From Bilophila sp964369665 (GTDB taxonomy: Bacteria; Desulfobacterota; Desulfovibrionia; Desulfovibrionales; Desulfovibrionaceae), in the NCBI GenBank assembly GCA_964369665.1, contig CAYJFS010000002.1, positions 186,001 through 250,000 on the forward strand: 64,000 nucleotides of DNA, written 5' to 3'. This document shows positions 53,282 through 63,122 of this stretch, piece after piece. Below the pieces are notes generated by a model, which searched no databases, was not told the origin of the DNA, and saw only the letters and a list, made by a program, of their open reading frames with translations. Position 1 is the first letter of the stretch. Each line of letters opens with the position of its first letter. Made by a program: the position numbers and the translations under genes.

Positions 53282-53293
53282 ATCGAGGAATCC

Positions 53294-54334
53294 ATGCTTT
53301 TTAAAGAAGGTAATAGACTTATTAATGCACGCAATTGGGGAAAACTTGTTTATCCAGAACCCATTATAAACCCAATGAGTAATAATTGTTCAACATATGG
53401 AAGTTTTGAGTACGAGCCACTTGAACGTGGCTATGGTGTTACTATTGGCAATGCACTACGTCGTGTTTTGCTTTCATCTCTTCAAGGTGGAGCTTTTGTA
53501 GCAGTAAAAATTTCTGGTGTTCAACATGAATTTACTACTATCCCTGGAATTCTTGAGGATATAACAGATGTGGTTTTGAATCTTAAGCAAGTCCGCTTGT
53601 CAATGGATATTGATGAGCCACAACATATATCATTGAATGTTTCCAGAAAAGGATTGATAACTGCAGCAGACATCCAAACAAACCAACATATAGAAGTATT
53701 AAATCCTAATCAGCATATTGCAACTCTTACAGAAGATATAGATTTTTCTATGGAGTTTGAGGTTCGTATGGGTAAAGGTTATGTTCCTGCAGAAATGCAT
53801 GAAGATTTACCTGAAGATATAGGACTTATTAAATTAGATGCAAGTTTTTCTCCTATACGTAAGGTTGCTTATTCCGTTGAGCAAGCACGTGTTGGTCAAA
53901 TGACAAACTATGATAAGCTTATTCTTGAGGTTTGGACTGATGCTTCTGTAACTCCTGAGGATGCAATAGCTTATAGCGCTAAGATCATTAAAGATCAGAT
54001 TTCTGTTTTTATCAATTTTGATGAGAAAATTTCTGGTGGTAGTGGTAGTGAAAATAATAGTACTACAGATCTTAATGGTAATTTATTTAAAAGTATAGAT
54101 GAACTTGAATTATCTGTACGTGCAACAAATTGTTTACGTAGTGCAAATATCTCTACTGTTGGTGAGCTTGTACAAAAAGCAGAATCAGATATGCTTAAAA
54201 CCAAGAATTTTGGTAAGAAATCTTTGGATGAGATAAAATTATTGCTTACAAGTATGGGGTTTAATTTTGGTATGAAAATTGATGGGTTTGAAAAGAAATA
54301 CCAAGAGTGGAAGAGAAAACAACATGAAGCATAA
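53294..54334 (+). CDS. rpoA: DNA-directed RNA polymerase subunit alpha
   Basis: The 346-residue protein has the dimerisation NTD (ERGYGVTIGNALRRVLLSSL near 42-61; KISGVQHEFTTIPGILEDIT) and the CTD (about 268-320, LELSVRATNCLRSANISTVG; KNFGKKSLDEIK). The linker holds a Gly/Ser/Asn stretch. The N-terminus MLFKEGNRLINARNWGKLVY and C-terminus KKYQEWKRKQHEA agree with Desulfovibrio RpoA as I recall it. This is the only RNA polymerase subunit gene in the window. Confidence 0.98.
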   Translation: MLFKEGNRLINARNWGKLVYPEPIINPMSNNCSTYGSFEYEPLERGYGVTIGNALRRVLLSSLQGGAFVAVKISGVQHEFTTIPGILEDITDVVLNLKQVRLSMDIDEPQHISLNVSRKGLITAADIQTNQHIEVLNPNQHIATLTEDIDFSMEFEVRMGKGYVPAEMHEDLPEDIGLIKLDASFSPIRKVAYSVEQARVGQMTNYDKLILEVWTDASVTPEDAIAYSAKIIKDQISVFINFDEKISGGSGSENNSTTDLNGNLFKSIDELELSVRATNCLRSANISTVGELVQKAESDMLKTKNFGKKSLDEIKLLLTSMGFNFGMKIDGFEKKYQEWKRKQHEA

Positions 54335-54407
54335 TATTATTTGTTTTTAAGTAGATTTTTAGTCTTTTGATTAGTGGCTTGTTAAATTTAGAAGAAGGAA
54401 TGAGGTA

Positions 54408-54806
54408 ATGAGACATAGAAATTCTGGGAAAAAATTTGGTCGTACACCTGCACACCGTAAAGCCTTATTTCGGAATATGGCAAGTGCTCTTATTACTTAT
54501 GGAAAGATTTGCACAACAGAGAGAAAGGCTAAAGAGCTACGTCGAATTGTTGAACCTCTTATTACATTAGCTCTTCAAGATACTTTACATGCTCGACGTC
54601 GTGTTTTTCAGATTCTTGGAGATCATCAGCTTGTTAAGAAATTGTTTGATAAGGTTGCACCTGTTTTTAGTGGTATTCCAGGAGGTTATACACGTGTTAT
54701 AAAACTTGGTTTACCAAGAAAAGGTGACTGTGCTTCAATGGCTGTTATTGAATTTACACATCAAAAAGAAGTAGAGACTTCTCAGTCAGTAGAAACAATA
54801 CAATAA
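54408..54806 (+). CDS. rplQ: 50S ribosomal protein L17
   Basis: The 132-residue protein has MRHRNSGKKFGRTPAHRKAL FRNM, KAKELRRIVEPLITLA and GYTRVIKLGLPRKGDCASMA. It is the last gene of the alpha operon, 73 nt after rpoA. No clear terminator follows within 120 nt. Confidence 0.97.
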   Translation: MRHRNSGKKFGRTPAHRKALFRNMASALITYGKICTTERKAKELRRIVEPLITLALQDTLHARRRVFQILGDHQLVKKLFDKVAPVFSGIPGGYTRVIKLGLPRKGDCASMAVIEFTHQKEVETSQSVETIQ

Positions 54807-54927
54807 TAAACGACTTAGTTAATCATGCCCAAACCCATTATTATAAAATGTATTCATCTGAGTATTCTGAATTTAGTTGAAAAATTGTCTATTACATAAA
54901 ATTTTTATTGTAAAATAGATTGTAAGG

Positions 54928-56358
54928 ATGGGTATGAAGGCTAAGATTTGTCCTGTTATCTTATGTGGAGGTAGTGGAAAGCGCCTTTGGCCCTTATCAA
55001 GAGCATGTTATCCAAAACAATTTATTGATTTTGGTTCAGGGACGCTTTTTGAGCAGACTTTAGATCGTGTAGGGTCAATACCTGGTATAAGTGAACCAAT
55101 AGTTGTTTGTAATGAAGAACATCGTTGTTTTGTTTTTAGTTTATTAAAAGAACATAGTAAAAAGGCTAGAATAATACTTGAGCCAGAAGGGAGAAATACA
55201 GCTCCAGCTATTGCTTTGGCTGCTTTTTTATCACAAGAGCTAGATAAAGAGGCATTATTACTTGTATTACCTTCAGATCATTTTATTGAATCCATAGATA
55301 TATTTCATAGAGCTATAATAAAAGCTTATGATGTTGCAACTAAAGGACGATTAGTGACCTTTGGTATTGTTCCTACACGTCCAGAGAAAGGTTTTGGGTA
55401 TATACAGCCTGGAGATATATTGGAAGAAGGTGTTTATACTATAGCGTCTTTTATTGAGAAGCCAAATACGGTAAAGGCAAAAGAATTTTTTCAGAGTGGG
55501 GATTATTTTTGGAATAGTGGAATGTTTTTATTTCATCCTTCATTATATTTAGATGAGTTAAAACGATATGATTTAAGAATGTTTAATGCATGTGAATATT
55601 CATGGAATAACCATAAGATTGATATGCATATGGAGTTTTTTCGTCCAGAGAAAGAAGGTATGGCTCTTGTTCCTTCAGGTTCCATTGATAATATTATTAT
55701 GGAAAAAACAAAAAAGAGTTGTATGGTTGTGCTTAATACTGGATGGAGTGATTTTGGTTCATGGGAGGCTTTTTATGATGCAGGTAAACAGGATATTAAT
55801 GAAAATGTCATACAAGGAGATGTTGTCACTGAAGATGTTCATGGTTGTTATATTAACACAAATCATAGACTGTTGTGTGCTTTAGGTATTCATGATTTGA
55901 TTATTGTTGAGACAGAAGATGCTGTTTTAGTAGTAGATAGAGAGAGGAGCCAAGAAGTAAAAGATCTTTTAGAGAAAATTCAATCTTTTGGAAGAGCAGA
56001 AACTGAAATACATAACCATGTTTTTCGTCCATGGGGAAGCTATAAAGTTCTTTTTTCTAATGATCAGTATAAAGTAAAAAAAATTATAGTATATCCTGGT
56101 GAATCATTGTCACTACAAAAGCATCAATATCGATCAGAACATTGGATTGTTGTACAAGGTATAGGCCATGCAGAAGTTGATGGTTCTGAGTATATAATAG
56201 AAAAAAATCAATCTTTAGATATTCCTCAAAGTTCAATACATCGTTTGAAAAATTCGAATAATGAAAATCTTGAGATAATCGAAGTGCAATCAGGCTCATA
56301 TCTTGGTGAGGATGATATTGTTCGTTTTGAAGATCTTTATGGTCGTATAGAGAAATAG
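54928..56358 (+). CDS. mannose-1-phosphate guanylyltransferase/mannose-6-phosphate isomerase
   Basis: The 476-residue bifunctional type II enzyme (ManC/AlgA/RfbM family) provides GDP-mannose. The N-terminal nucleotidyltransferase has PVILCGGSGKRLWPLSRACY PKQF (about 9-32) and the FIEKPN motif. The C-terminal cupin isomerase domain begins near RPWGSYKVL (about 364) and contains LSLQKHQYRSEHWIVVQG. GDP-mannose feeds surface polysaccharide or LPS synthesis and may supply the glycosyltransferases in this window. Confidence 0.94.
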   Translation: MGMKAKICPVILCGGSGKRLWPLSRACYPKQFIDFGSGTLFEQTLDRVGSIPGISEPIVVCNEEHRCFVFSLLKEHSKKARIILEPEGRNTAPAIALAAFLSQELDKEALLLVLPSDHFIESIDIFHRAIIKAYDVATKGRLVTFGIVPTRPEKGFGYIQPGDILEEGVYTIASFIEKPNTVKAKEFFQSGDYFWNSGMFLFHPSLYLDELKRYDLRMFNACEYSWNNHKIDMHMEFFRPEKEGMALVPSGSIDNIIMEKTKKSCMVVLNTGWSDFGSWEAFYDAGKQDINENVIQGDVVTEDVHGCYINTNHRLLCALGIHDLIIVETEDAVLVVDRERSQEVKDLLEKIQSFGRAETEIHNHVFRPWGSYKVLFSNDQYKVKKIIVYPGESLSLQKHQYRSEHWIVVQGIGHAEVDGSEYIIEKNQSLDIPQSSIHRLKNSNNENLEIIEVQSGSYLGEDDIVRFEDLYGRIEK

Positions 56359-56620
56359 TTTTAAGCTATGTTTTTTTGTATTTAAGAATAGTTTTATTTA
56401 TAGTGAGTATAACTTTATATGGATGGGATAGGAATATTATTTTGAAATATTCTGAGTAAGATAATTGGAGTATCCTAAATAATACAGTGTGTTTTCTATA
56501 TTTACAAATGGCCTTTTCTAAGAGTAAACTAGAGTTTTAAGATGGTTTTGAAGGATGTTTGGTATTATAGGAAAAATATATAAATATTGTATTTATTTTT
56601 TAAAATAGGTTGTTTAGGCA

Positions 56621-57931
56621 ATGAATAATATTGATAATAAGGAAGATCCAAATGGTTTTGCATTAATACCATTTCTTTTTTTTCTTGTTCTTTTTATTGG
56701 TACAGGTGTTTACTTAACACTTTCTGGAAAGGAAATGGCTTTTTATCAGCTTTCAGCAACAGTAGCTATTCTTCCTGCTATTTGTTTATCAGTTTTACAG
56801 GGTAAAGCTGGTATAAATAAGAATATTACAATATTTCTTTATGGGATGGGTGAAGTAACTATCATTACCATGTGTATGATATACTTGCTTGCTGGAGCAT
56901 TTGCTTCAGTTGCATCATCTATTGGAAGTGTTTCTGATATAGTAAACTTTGGTCTTTCATTTCTTAAGCCATCAGTAGTTTTGCCAGGGCTTTTTTTAAT
57001 TTGTTCATTTGTTTCAACATCTATGGGGACAAGCATGGGAACAATTGCTGCTGTGGCCCCTATTGCTATTGGCATTGGTGAGCAAACAGATATTAATTTA
57101 TCATTATTAATGGGCGTTGTTCTTGGTGGGGCTATGTTTGGTGATAATCTTTCTATGATTTCAGATACAACTATTGCTTCAACACGAAGTCAGCAGTGTG
57201 ATATGAAAGACAAATTTAAAACAAATTTTTGGATTGCACTACCTGCAGCATTAGTTACAATAATTGTACTTTGGTATAGTGGTTCTACTAATTATAGTAT
57301 TTATAGTGATGAATATGAATTTATAAAAGTTGCTCCCTATATTCTTATTTTAATTATGGCACTTTTAGGTATTAATGTATTTATAGTGTTGAGTCTTGGA
57401 ATTATATTTACAGGTATTGTAGGACTAATAACCGTACCAGAGTATAGTTTTCTTACTTTGGGTAAGAGTATTTATGACGGCTTTTTAAGCATGAATGAAA
57501 TTTTTATTTTATCAATGTTTATAGGTGGACTTGGAGAGCTTATTCGTTATCATGGTGGTATAGCTTGGCTTTTAAAGTTAGTTAATAAATTTATGTCGTC
57601 TATTTCAAAGAATCCTTCTCCTAAAATAGGCGAATGGTGTATTAGTTTTTTAGTAATGCTTACGAATCTATGTGTGGCAAATAACACAGTAGCTATTATT
57701 TTGGCAGGAAAGGTGAGTAAAGAGATAGCTGATAAGTATGGAATAGAGCCTCGAAAGAGTGCGAGCTTATTAGATATTTTTTCTTGTATTGTACAAGGAC
57801 TTATACCATATGGAGCTCAACTATTGCTTATAGGTTCTTTATCTAAATTATCTCCAGTTGCAATACTATTAAATAATTGGTACTGCATGGCTTTATTTTT
57901 TTCAGTTTGTATATTTATATTTTTTGATTAA
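56621..57931 (+). CDS. NhaC-family Na+/H+ antiporter
   Basis: The 436-residue protein has 10-12 membrane helices and the NhaC-type SFVSTSMGTSMGTIAAVAPIAIGIGE and VVLGGAMFGDNLSMISDTTI ASTRSQQC segments. It probably exchanges Na+ (or an organic substrate such as malate/lactate with Na+) for protons. It is a single gene between manC-type and GIY-YIG genes, with no clear regulatory sites in the 262-nt upstream gap. Confidence 0.85.
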   Translation: MNNIDNKEDPNGFALIPFLFFLVLFIGTGVYLTLSGKEMAFYQLSATVAILPAICLSVLQGKAGINKNITIFLYGMGEVTIITMCMIYLLAGAFASVASSIGSVSDIVNFGLSFLKPSVVLPGLFLICSFVSTSMGTSMGTIAAVAPIAIGIGEQTDINLSLLMGVVLGGAMFGDNLSMISDTTIASTRSQQCDMKDKFKTNFWIALPAALVTIIVLWYSGSTNYSIYSDEYEFIKVAPYILILIMALLGINVFIVLSLGIIFTGIVGLITVPEYSFLTLGKSIYDGFLSMNEIFILSMFIGGLGELIRYHGGIAWLLKLVNKFMSSISKNPSPKIGEWCISFLVMLTNLCVANNTVAIILAGKVSKEIADKYGIEPRKSASLLDIFSCIVQGLIPYGAQLLLIGSLSKLSPVAILLNNWYCMALFFSVCIFIFFD

Positions 57932-57993
57932 CTAAACTACATAAACAGTTACGAACAAGATTCTATTTTTTAGGACTATTCAGGAATATATTT

Positions 57994-58248
57994 ATGACCT
58001 GGTTTGTATATATCCTTCAATGTGTAGATGGAACATATTATTGTGGTATAACAAAGAATGTTCAAAGACGTCTTTTAGAGCATAACTCAACAATATATGG
58101 AGCAAAATATACCCGTGCTCGTAGACCAGTATCGTTGGTTGTATCTATAGCTGTAAAAGATAGAGCTAGTGCTTGTAAGATTGAATATTTTGTAAAAAAA
58201 TTACCCTGTACAAAAAAAGTAGCTTTTTTGTTACAACAGGTAGAATAA
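57994..58248 (+). CDS. GIY-YIG domain protein (UPF0213/YhbQ-like)
   Basis: An 84-residue protein that is only a GIY-YIG domain: FVYILQCVDGTYYCGIT (4-20), the Arg of NVQRRLLEHN (23-32) and Glu in CKIEYFVKKL. Stand-alone proteins of this kind are widespread; nuclease activity is documented for few of them. The active-site Arg and Glu are present. Confidence 0.88.
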   Translation: MTWFVYILQCVDGTYYCGITKNVQRRLLEHNSTIYGAKYTRARRPVSLVVSIAVKDRASACKIEYFVKKLPCTKKVAFLLQQVE

Positions 58249-58415
58249 AAAATTATTTATTAAAAAATAATGAGCCTGTTATACATTTTTAATATGTTTT
58301 TTATTAAAAAATATATTAAAAATTCATAATTTTTAACTTATACAAAGTTTGATTCATATAGAAGATAAGATATGTATTTTTTGAAAAAAGAGTTTTAGTT
58401 TTAATTATTAATAAT

Positions 58416-59729
58416 ATGGGTATTATGATAAAAGGACTTAAAGGACTTAAAGGATTTACTGATCTTTTCCAGCCAGAAAGTGCTGTTTTTACTTATATAG
58501 AAGAAACTGCAAGGCAACTATTTTTTTGTTATGGTTATACAGAACTAAGAATACCAATAGTAGAGCATACAGAGCTTTTTTTACGTGGTATTGGCACGGA
58601 AACAGATGTTGTTCAAAAGGAAATGTATACATTTTTAGATCGTAAGGGTCGATCTCTTACTTTACGTCCAGAAGCTACAGCAGGAATAATGCGAGCATAT
58701 ACTGAAAGTAAGGGATATAGTACATCAGAAACTATTGCTAAGTTTTTAAGTATTGGTCCAATGTTTCGTTATGAGCGTCCACAAAAAGGCCGTATGAGGC
58801 AGTTTCATCAAATTAATTGTGAATGTATTGGATCTTCTGATGGATATATTGATGCAGAGCTCATAATTATGCTTATTCGTTTTTTAAAAATGTTGAATAT
58901 ACCTCCGTTTATACTGCAATTAAATTCGTTAGGTTGTAAATCTTGTCGTCCTAACTATAAACATATATTACAGCAATGGCTTTCTAAATTAGATAACACA
59001 ATGCTTTGTGTTGATTGTATTCAGAGGAAAGAGACAAATCCTATGCGAGTTTTAGACTGTAAAATGCCTATGTGTAAAAAAATTTTATCAGATGCACCCA
59101 GTATAATAGATTATCAGTGTTCTGAATGTACAAAACATTTTACAGAAGTTACACATTTTCTTACAGTAGCAGGGATTGAGTATGAGTTAAATAGCCAGTT
59201 AGTTCGAGGGCTTGATTATTATATGCGGACAACATTTGAAGTTATTTCTACATATATAGGTGCACAAGGAGCCATTGCTGGAGGGGGCCGTTATGATGGA
59301 CTCATAGAGCAACTTGGAGGTCCAAATAAACCAGGAGTGGGCTTTGCATGTGGTATAGAGCGGTTAGCAATGCTTATACCTCAAAAAGAAGTTATAAGAA
59401 TGGTTTTTATGGTTGTAGCTTTGAATGATACAGTTAAAGATAAAGCCTTTATGCTTGTACAAAAATTAAGAGATAGTGGTCTTAGTGGTGAGATGTTGTT
59501 TTCTTCACGTAGTATGAGAAGCATAATGCGCTATGTGGATAAGTCTGGTGCATTGTATTGCTTATTATTAGGAGAAGAAGAATTTTTATCAGGTGTTATA
59601 AGTGTTAAAGATATGGATAGTGGTCTGCAAGAACAGCAACCATTAGATACTATAGAAAGTTATATTTTTGATGCTCTTAAGAAAAAAGATATAGAATGGT
59701 TGGGTCAACCAAGCAGGTCATGTTCATGA
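58416..59729 (+). CDS. hisS: histidyl-tRNA synthetase
   Basis: The 437-residue class II synthetase has motif 2 MFRYERPQKGRMRQFHQIN, RPEATAGIMRAY, the histidine-site GGRYDGLIEQLGG and motif 3 GVGFACGIERL. The middle part holds several CxxC pairs (GCKSC, CVDC, CSEC), as in related deltaproteobacterial HisRS. Start may be ATG 58416 or ATG 58425; neither has a strong ribosome binding site. The N-terminal KGLKGLKGF is encoded by a tandem 9-nt repeat. Its stop overlaps the aspS start. Confidence 0.97.
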   Translation: MGIMIKGLKGLKGFTDLFQPESAVFTYIEETARQLFFCYGYTELRIPIVEHTELFLRGIGTETDVVQKEMYTFLDRKGRSLTLRPEATAGIMRAYTESKGYSTSETIAKFLSIGPMFRYERPQKGRMRQFHQINCECIGSSDGYIDAELIIMLIRFLKMLNIPPFILQLNSLGCKSCRPNYKHILQQWLSKLDNTMLCVDCIQRKETNPMRVLDCKMPMCKKILSDAPSIIDYQCSECTKHFTEVTHFLTVAGIEYELNSQLVRGLDYYMRTTFEVISTYIGAQGAIAGGGRYDGLIEQLGGPNKPGVGFACGIERLAMLIPQKEVIRMVFMVVALNDTVKDKAFMLVQKLRDSGLSGEMLFSSRSMRSIMRYVDKSGALYCLLLGEEEFLSGVISVKDMDSGLQEQQPLDTIESYIFDALKKKDIEWLGQPSRSCS

Positions 59730-61525
59730 AAGAAGTGGAAGTTAATGAAAGCATAACTGTTTGTGAAGCACTTGGTAATTGGAAAAGAACGCATACTTGT
59801 GGAGTATTATCATTAGATCATGATACAGAAGAAGTCTGTCTTATGGGTTGGGTTCAATTTCGTAGAGATCATGGGGGTCTAATTTTTGTAGATTTAAGAG
59901 ATAGGACTGGTATTACACAGGTAGTATTTACACCAGAAATTCTTTCAGAAATGGACGTTTCAGCTCATACAATTCGTTTAGAGTATGTATTAGCAGTGAA
60001 GGGCGTTGTTTGTCCTCGACCAGATGGTATGTTAAACCCTCAATTGCAGACAGGTGCAATAGAAGTTATTGTTTCAAACTGGAAATTACTCAATACTTCA
60101 AAGACACCACCTTTTCAGATTGAAGATAGAATAGAAGTGAGTGAAAACCTTCGTTTACAATGGCGATATTTAGATTTACGCCGTCCAAAAATGTCCTCTA
60201 ATATAGTATTAAGAAGTCATGTTAACCAAGCAATCCGAAGTTACTTGTCTTCTCATGGTTTTTTAGAGATTGAAACACCATGTCTCACCAAGTCCACGCC
60301 TGAAGGTGCTCGAGATTTCCTTGTTCCAAGTCGTTTATACCATGGACAGTTTTTTGCGTTACCTCAGTCTCCTCAAATTTTTAAACAGCTTTGTATGGTT
60401 GCTGGCTTAGATAAATACTTCCAAATAGTACGATGTTTTCGTGATGAAGATTTAAGAGCAGATCGACAGCCAGAATTTACTCAAATAGATATAGAAATGA
60501 GTTTTGTTGATGAAACACAAGTAATGTCAATGGCAGAAAGTCTTATGGGAAGTGTATTTCAAGATGTATTGTCTATAAAACTACAGAGACCATTCCCTTG
60601 TTTAACGTGGGAAGAAGCCATGGGACGCTATGGTCTTGATAAGCCAGATATACGCTTTGGCCTTGAACTTCAAGATGTTACTGATATTGTTAAAAATTCA
60701 TCTTTTAAACTTTTCTCACAAGCACAGCTAGTAAAAGCTATCAGAGTTCCTGGTGGTGAAAACTTTAGTCGTAAAGAAATTGATGATTTTACTGAATTTG
60801 TGAAGACATATGGAGCACAAGGATTAGCATGGATTAAAATCCGAAATGATGAATGGCAATCACCTATAGCTAAATTCCTTTCTGATGATGAACGTGCAAA
60901 GTTGGGACAAAGGTTAGAGTTATTATCAGGAGATATTGTTTTTTTTCAGGCTGGCTTACCTGCAGTAGTGAATGCTGCTCTTGGAAATTTAAGAGTTTAT
61001 CTTGGTGAACAATTAGGGCTTGCTCAAGAGGATAAATGGGCTTTTATTTGGGTAACAGATTTTCCTCTTTATGAATATAGTGAAGAGGAACAGCGTTATG
61101 TTTCATGCCATCATCCTTTTACTGCTCCCCAGTTAGATGGTAGTCATGTTGATCCAGCTAAAGCAAAAGCACGTGCATATGATCTTGTTTTAAATGGGAA
61201 TGAGGTTGGTGGTGGGTCTATTCGTATACATGATGCTTTAGTCCAACAAAATATTTTTAAAAACTTAGGTTTTTCTGAAGAGGAAATGAAGGAACAATTT
61301 GGATTTTTTATACAAGCATTGGAGTATGGTGCACCACCACATGGAGGTATTGCCTTTGGTTTGGATCGATTACTTATGCTTATGAGTAAATCGTTATCAA
61401 TCCGAGAAATTATTGCATTCCCAAAAACACAAAAAGGTGCCTGTCTATTGACAGAAGCACCTTCTTTAGTTTCTTCTAAGCAACTTCGTGAACTTGGTCT
61501 GCGTTTGCGTGAGGAGCTTAAGTAA
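59726..61525 (+). CDS. aspS: aspartyl-tRNA synthetase
   Basis: The class II synthetase is placed from ATG 59726 (599 residues), which overlaps the hisS stop as ATGA; in-frame ATG codons at 59696 and 59720 are alternatives. It has the N-terminal OB domain (LMGWVQFRRDHGGLIFVDLR DRTG), motif 2 CFRDEDLRADRQPEFTQIDI E, a bacterial-type GAD insertion (about 290-420) and motif 3 GIAFGLDRLLMLMS. The hisS-aspS pair is a common bacterial arrangement. Confidence 0.96.
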   Translation: MKEVEVNESITVCEALGNWKRTHTCGVLSLDHDTEEVCLMGWVQFRRDHGGLIFVDLRDRTGITQVVFTPEILSEMDVSAHTIRLEYVLAVKGVVCPRPDGMLNPQLQTGAIEVIVSNWKLLNTSKTPPFQIEDRIEVSENLRLQWRYLDLRRPKMSSNIVLRSHVNQAIRSYLSSHGFLEIETPCLTKSTPEGARDFLVPSRLYHGQFFALPQSPQIFKQLCMVAGLDKYFQIVRCFRDEDLRADRQPEFTQIDIEMSFVDETQVMSMAESLMGSVFQDVLSIKLQRPFPCLTWEEAMGRYGLDKPDIRFGLELQDVTDIVKNSSFKLFSQAQLVKAIRVPGGENFSRKEIDDFTEFVKTYGAQGLAWIKIRNDEWQSPIAKFLSDDERAKLGQRLELLSGDIVFFQAGLPAVVNAALGNLRVYLGEQLGLAQEDKWAFIWVTDFPLYEYSEEEQRYVSCHHPFTAPQLDGSHVDPAKAKARAYDLVLNGNEVGGGSIRIHDALVQQNIFKNLGFSEEEMKEQFGFFIQALEYGAPPHGGIAFGLDRLLMLMSKSLSIREIIAFPKTQKGACLLTEAPSLVSSKQLRELGLRLREELK

Positions 61526-61577
61526 AAACAGGCAAACTAACTTTATTTGTTTTTAATAATTGTTATTTTTATATTAT

Positions 61578-62828
61578 TTAAAATACATACCCAAGAGATA
61601 AAGCTATAACATGAGCTTTTCCTTTATGTGCTTTTCCTGGGAGGACGCCCAAAGTGTGTTTAGCAGATTGTTTGTATTCGAGTTCATTAATAATAATGAA
61701 AGAGTATGCAAGATCGATTTTCCATAATTCATCAATAGAAAAACCTGAACCAATGCTTATTCTGTGGCGACCATGGCTAGGAGCCATATAGTCAGCATGC
61801 TTAAGGTTTATAGGGCTTGTTTCATAAGAATAGCCTGCACGTAAAGCTAACCAAGGTAATGTTTGGTACTCTACACTTCCACTGAAAGTCCAAGTATTTT
61901 TCCAGCTTTTTGGATTCTTACTTGTTATATTAGCTGGGTTTTTTAGTCGTATATCAAGATTTTTATATACACTCCATAAAGTATATGTTGTGTCTACTTC
62001 GATACTTAATTCAGGGATAGGCGTATATGTAAGAGCTCCACTGATTACATCTGGAAGGTTAAGTTTTCCGTAAGCATTAGCGTCAGCTATAATAGATCCA
62101 TTAAGAGTAACATAGTGTTTATCAAATGTAGATGTCCCTTTAATAGTATGTTTAATGCGACTACGATATGTTAGTCCAGCAGCCCATTGTTTATCAAATG
62201 TATAGTGGGCAGCGATATTTCCTCCAAAAGAGAGACTTTTTCCTTTAAGGTGATTTCTGTTAAAACCTTTACGTCTAAAATACATATCTTTTTCCATGGA
62301 CATTTTGGCGCCCATGATATCAAGTCCAACAGCCATAGAGAAGTTATCTGTAAATTTAAATGCTATATTAGGATTGAGTGAGAGTGTTTGTAAATGTACT
62401 TTTACTATATTAATACGGCCTGGCCATGTATGCGGATATTTTTCACCTAGCCCAAAACGAGAAAATAGACCAAAACCCAGCCAAAGCTTTTCATTAAGTT
62501 GTTGAGTTAGGTATGCATGTGCATGAGGCCAAACACTCTTTTTATTTGTAGTGGATTGTTTTCTTCCTCTAAAACCTATAGTTTCAATAGTTACCTTAGG
62601 TATGACTAGTGTTGCTCCAAGCATAACATGTGTTCCTTGGAGCTGTGTAATTCCTGCAGGATTATATGCCACAGCAGAAGCATCATTTGCACGTCCTATA
62701 AGGCCACCAGCTAGAGATGTTCCACGTGCACTAAAGTCTGTAATTGCAAAACCTTCAGCAAATGAAGTTGATATGAAGAGGCTTATGGATATAAGGATTC
62801 CACCAAGAAAGGATATCGTTTTTTTCAT
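61578..62828 (-). CDS. FadL/OmpP1/TodX-family outer membrane porin
   Basis: The 416-residue protein has a signal peptide (1-24, ending STSFA) and a mature N-terminus with FAITDFSARGTSLAGGLIGR, the FadL hatch segment with NDASAVAYNPAGITQLQG (about 47-64). The rest alternates as beta-barrel strands and ends in LGYVF, a terminal-Phe outer membrane signal. Family members let long-chain fatty acids or hydrophobic compounds through the outer membrane. It is a single minus-strand gene convergent with aspS. Confidence 0.9.
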   Translation of the reverse strand: MKKTISFLGGILISISLFISTSFAEGFAITDFSARGTSLAGGLIGRANDASAVAYNPAGITQLQGTHVMLGATLVIPKVTIETIGFRGRKQSTTNKKSVWPHAHAYLTQQLNEKLWLGFGLFSRFGLGEKYPHTWPGRINIVKVHLQTLSLNPNIAFKFTDNFSMAVGLDIMGAKMSMEKDMYFRRKGFNRNHLKGKSLSFGGNIAAHYTFDKQWAAGLTYRSRIKHTIKGTSTFDKHYVTLNGSIIADANAYGKLNLPDVISGALTYTPIPELSIEVDTTYTLWSVYKNLDIRLKNPANITSKNPKSWKNTWTFSGSVEYQTLPWLALRAGYSYETSPINLKHADYMAPSHGRHRISIGSGFSIDELWKIDLAYSFIIINELEYKQSAKHTLGVLPGKAHKGKAHVIALSLGYVF

Positions 62829-62919
62829 AGTTACCTTTAATATAGAAAAATATGATTTTTAAAAATAAAGTTATGAAAGTTATGAAAATTTTGAATAACA
62901 AGGTATATATGCTATTAAA

Positions 62920-62945
62920 AACTCTAATTTTTTAAAATTAGAGTT
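62920..62945. repeat. 26-nt near-perfect palindrome upstream of the porin gene
   Basis: AACTCTAATTTT (62920-62931) and AAAATTAGAGTT (62934-62945) are exact reverse complements separated by TT. On the minus strand the right arm is followed by TTTTT. It lies 92 nt upstream of the porin start, in the divergent gap with the ABC ATPase gene, and may be a stem-loop in the porin leader or a terminator-like element. Confidence 0.5.
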
Positions 62946-63122
62946 AGATTTATCTAGTATAAAAAATATTGCATAAATAGCAAGGTAAAGTCTTTATGCA
63001 AAGAGAGCTTTTTTAAATGATATAATAATTTGCAGATATTAAGTAGATATATTATTATAGTTAAGGGTAGCAGTATAATAAACACGATAATATTTTTCAT
63101 ATATACTGTCGTTGGAGTATCC

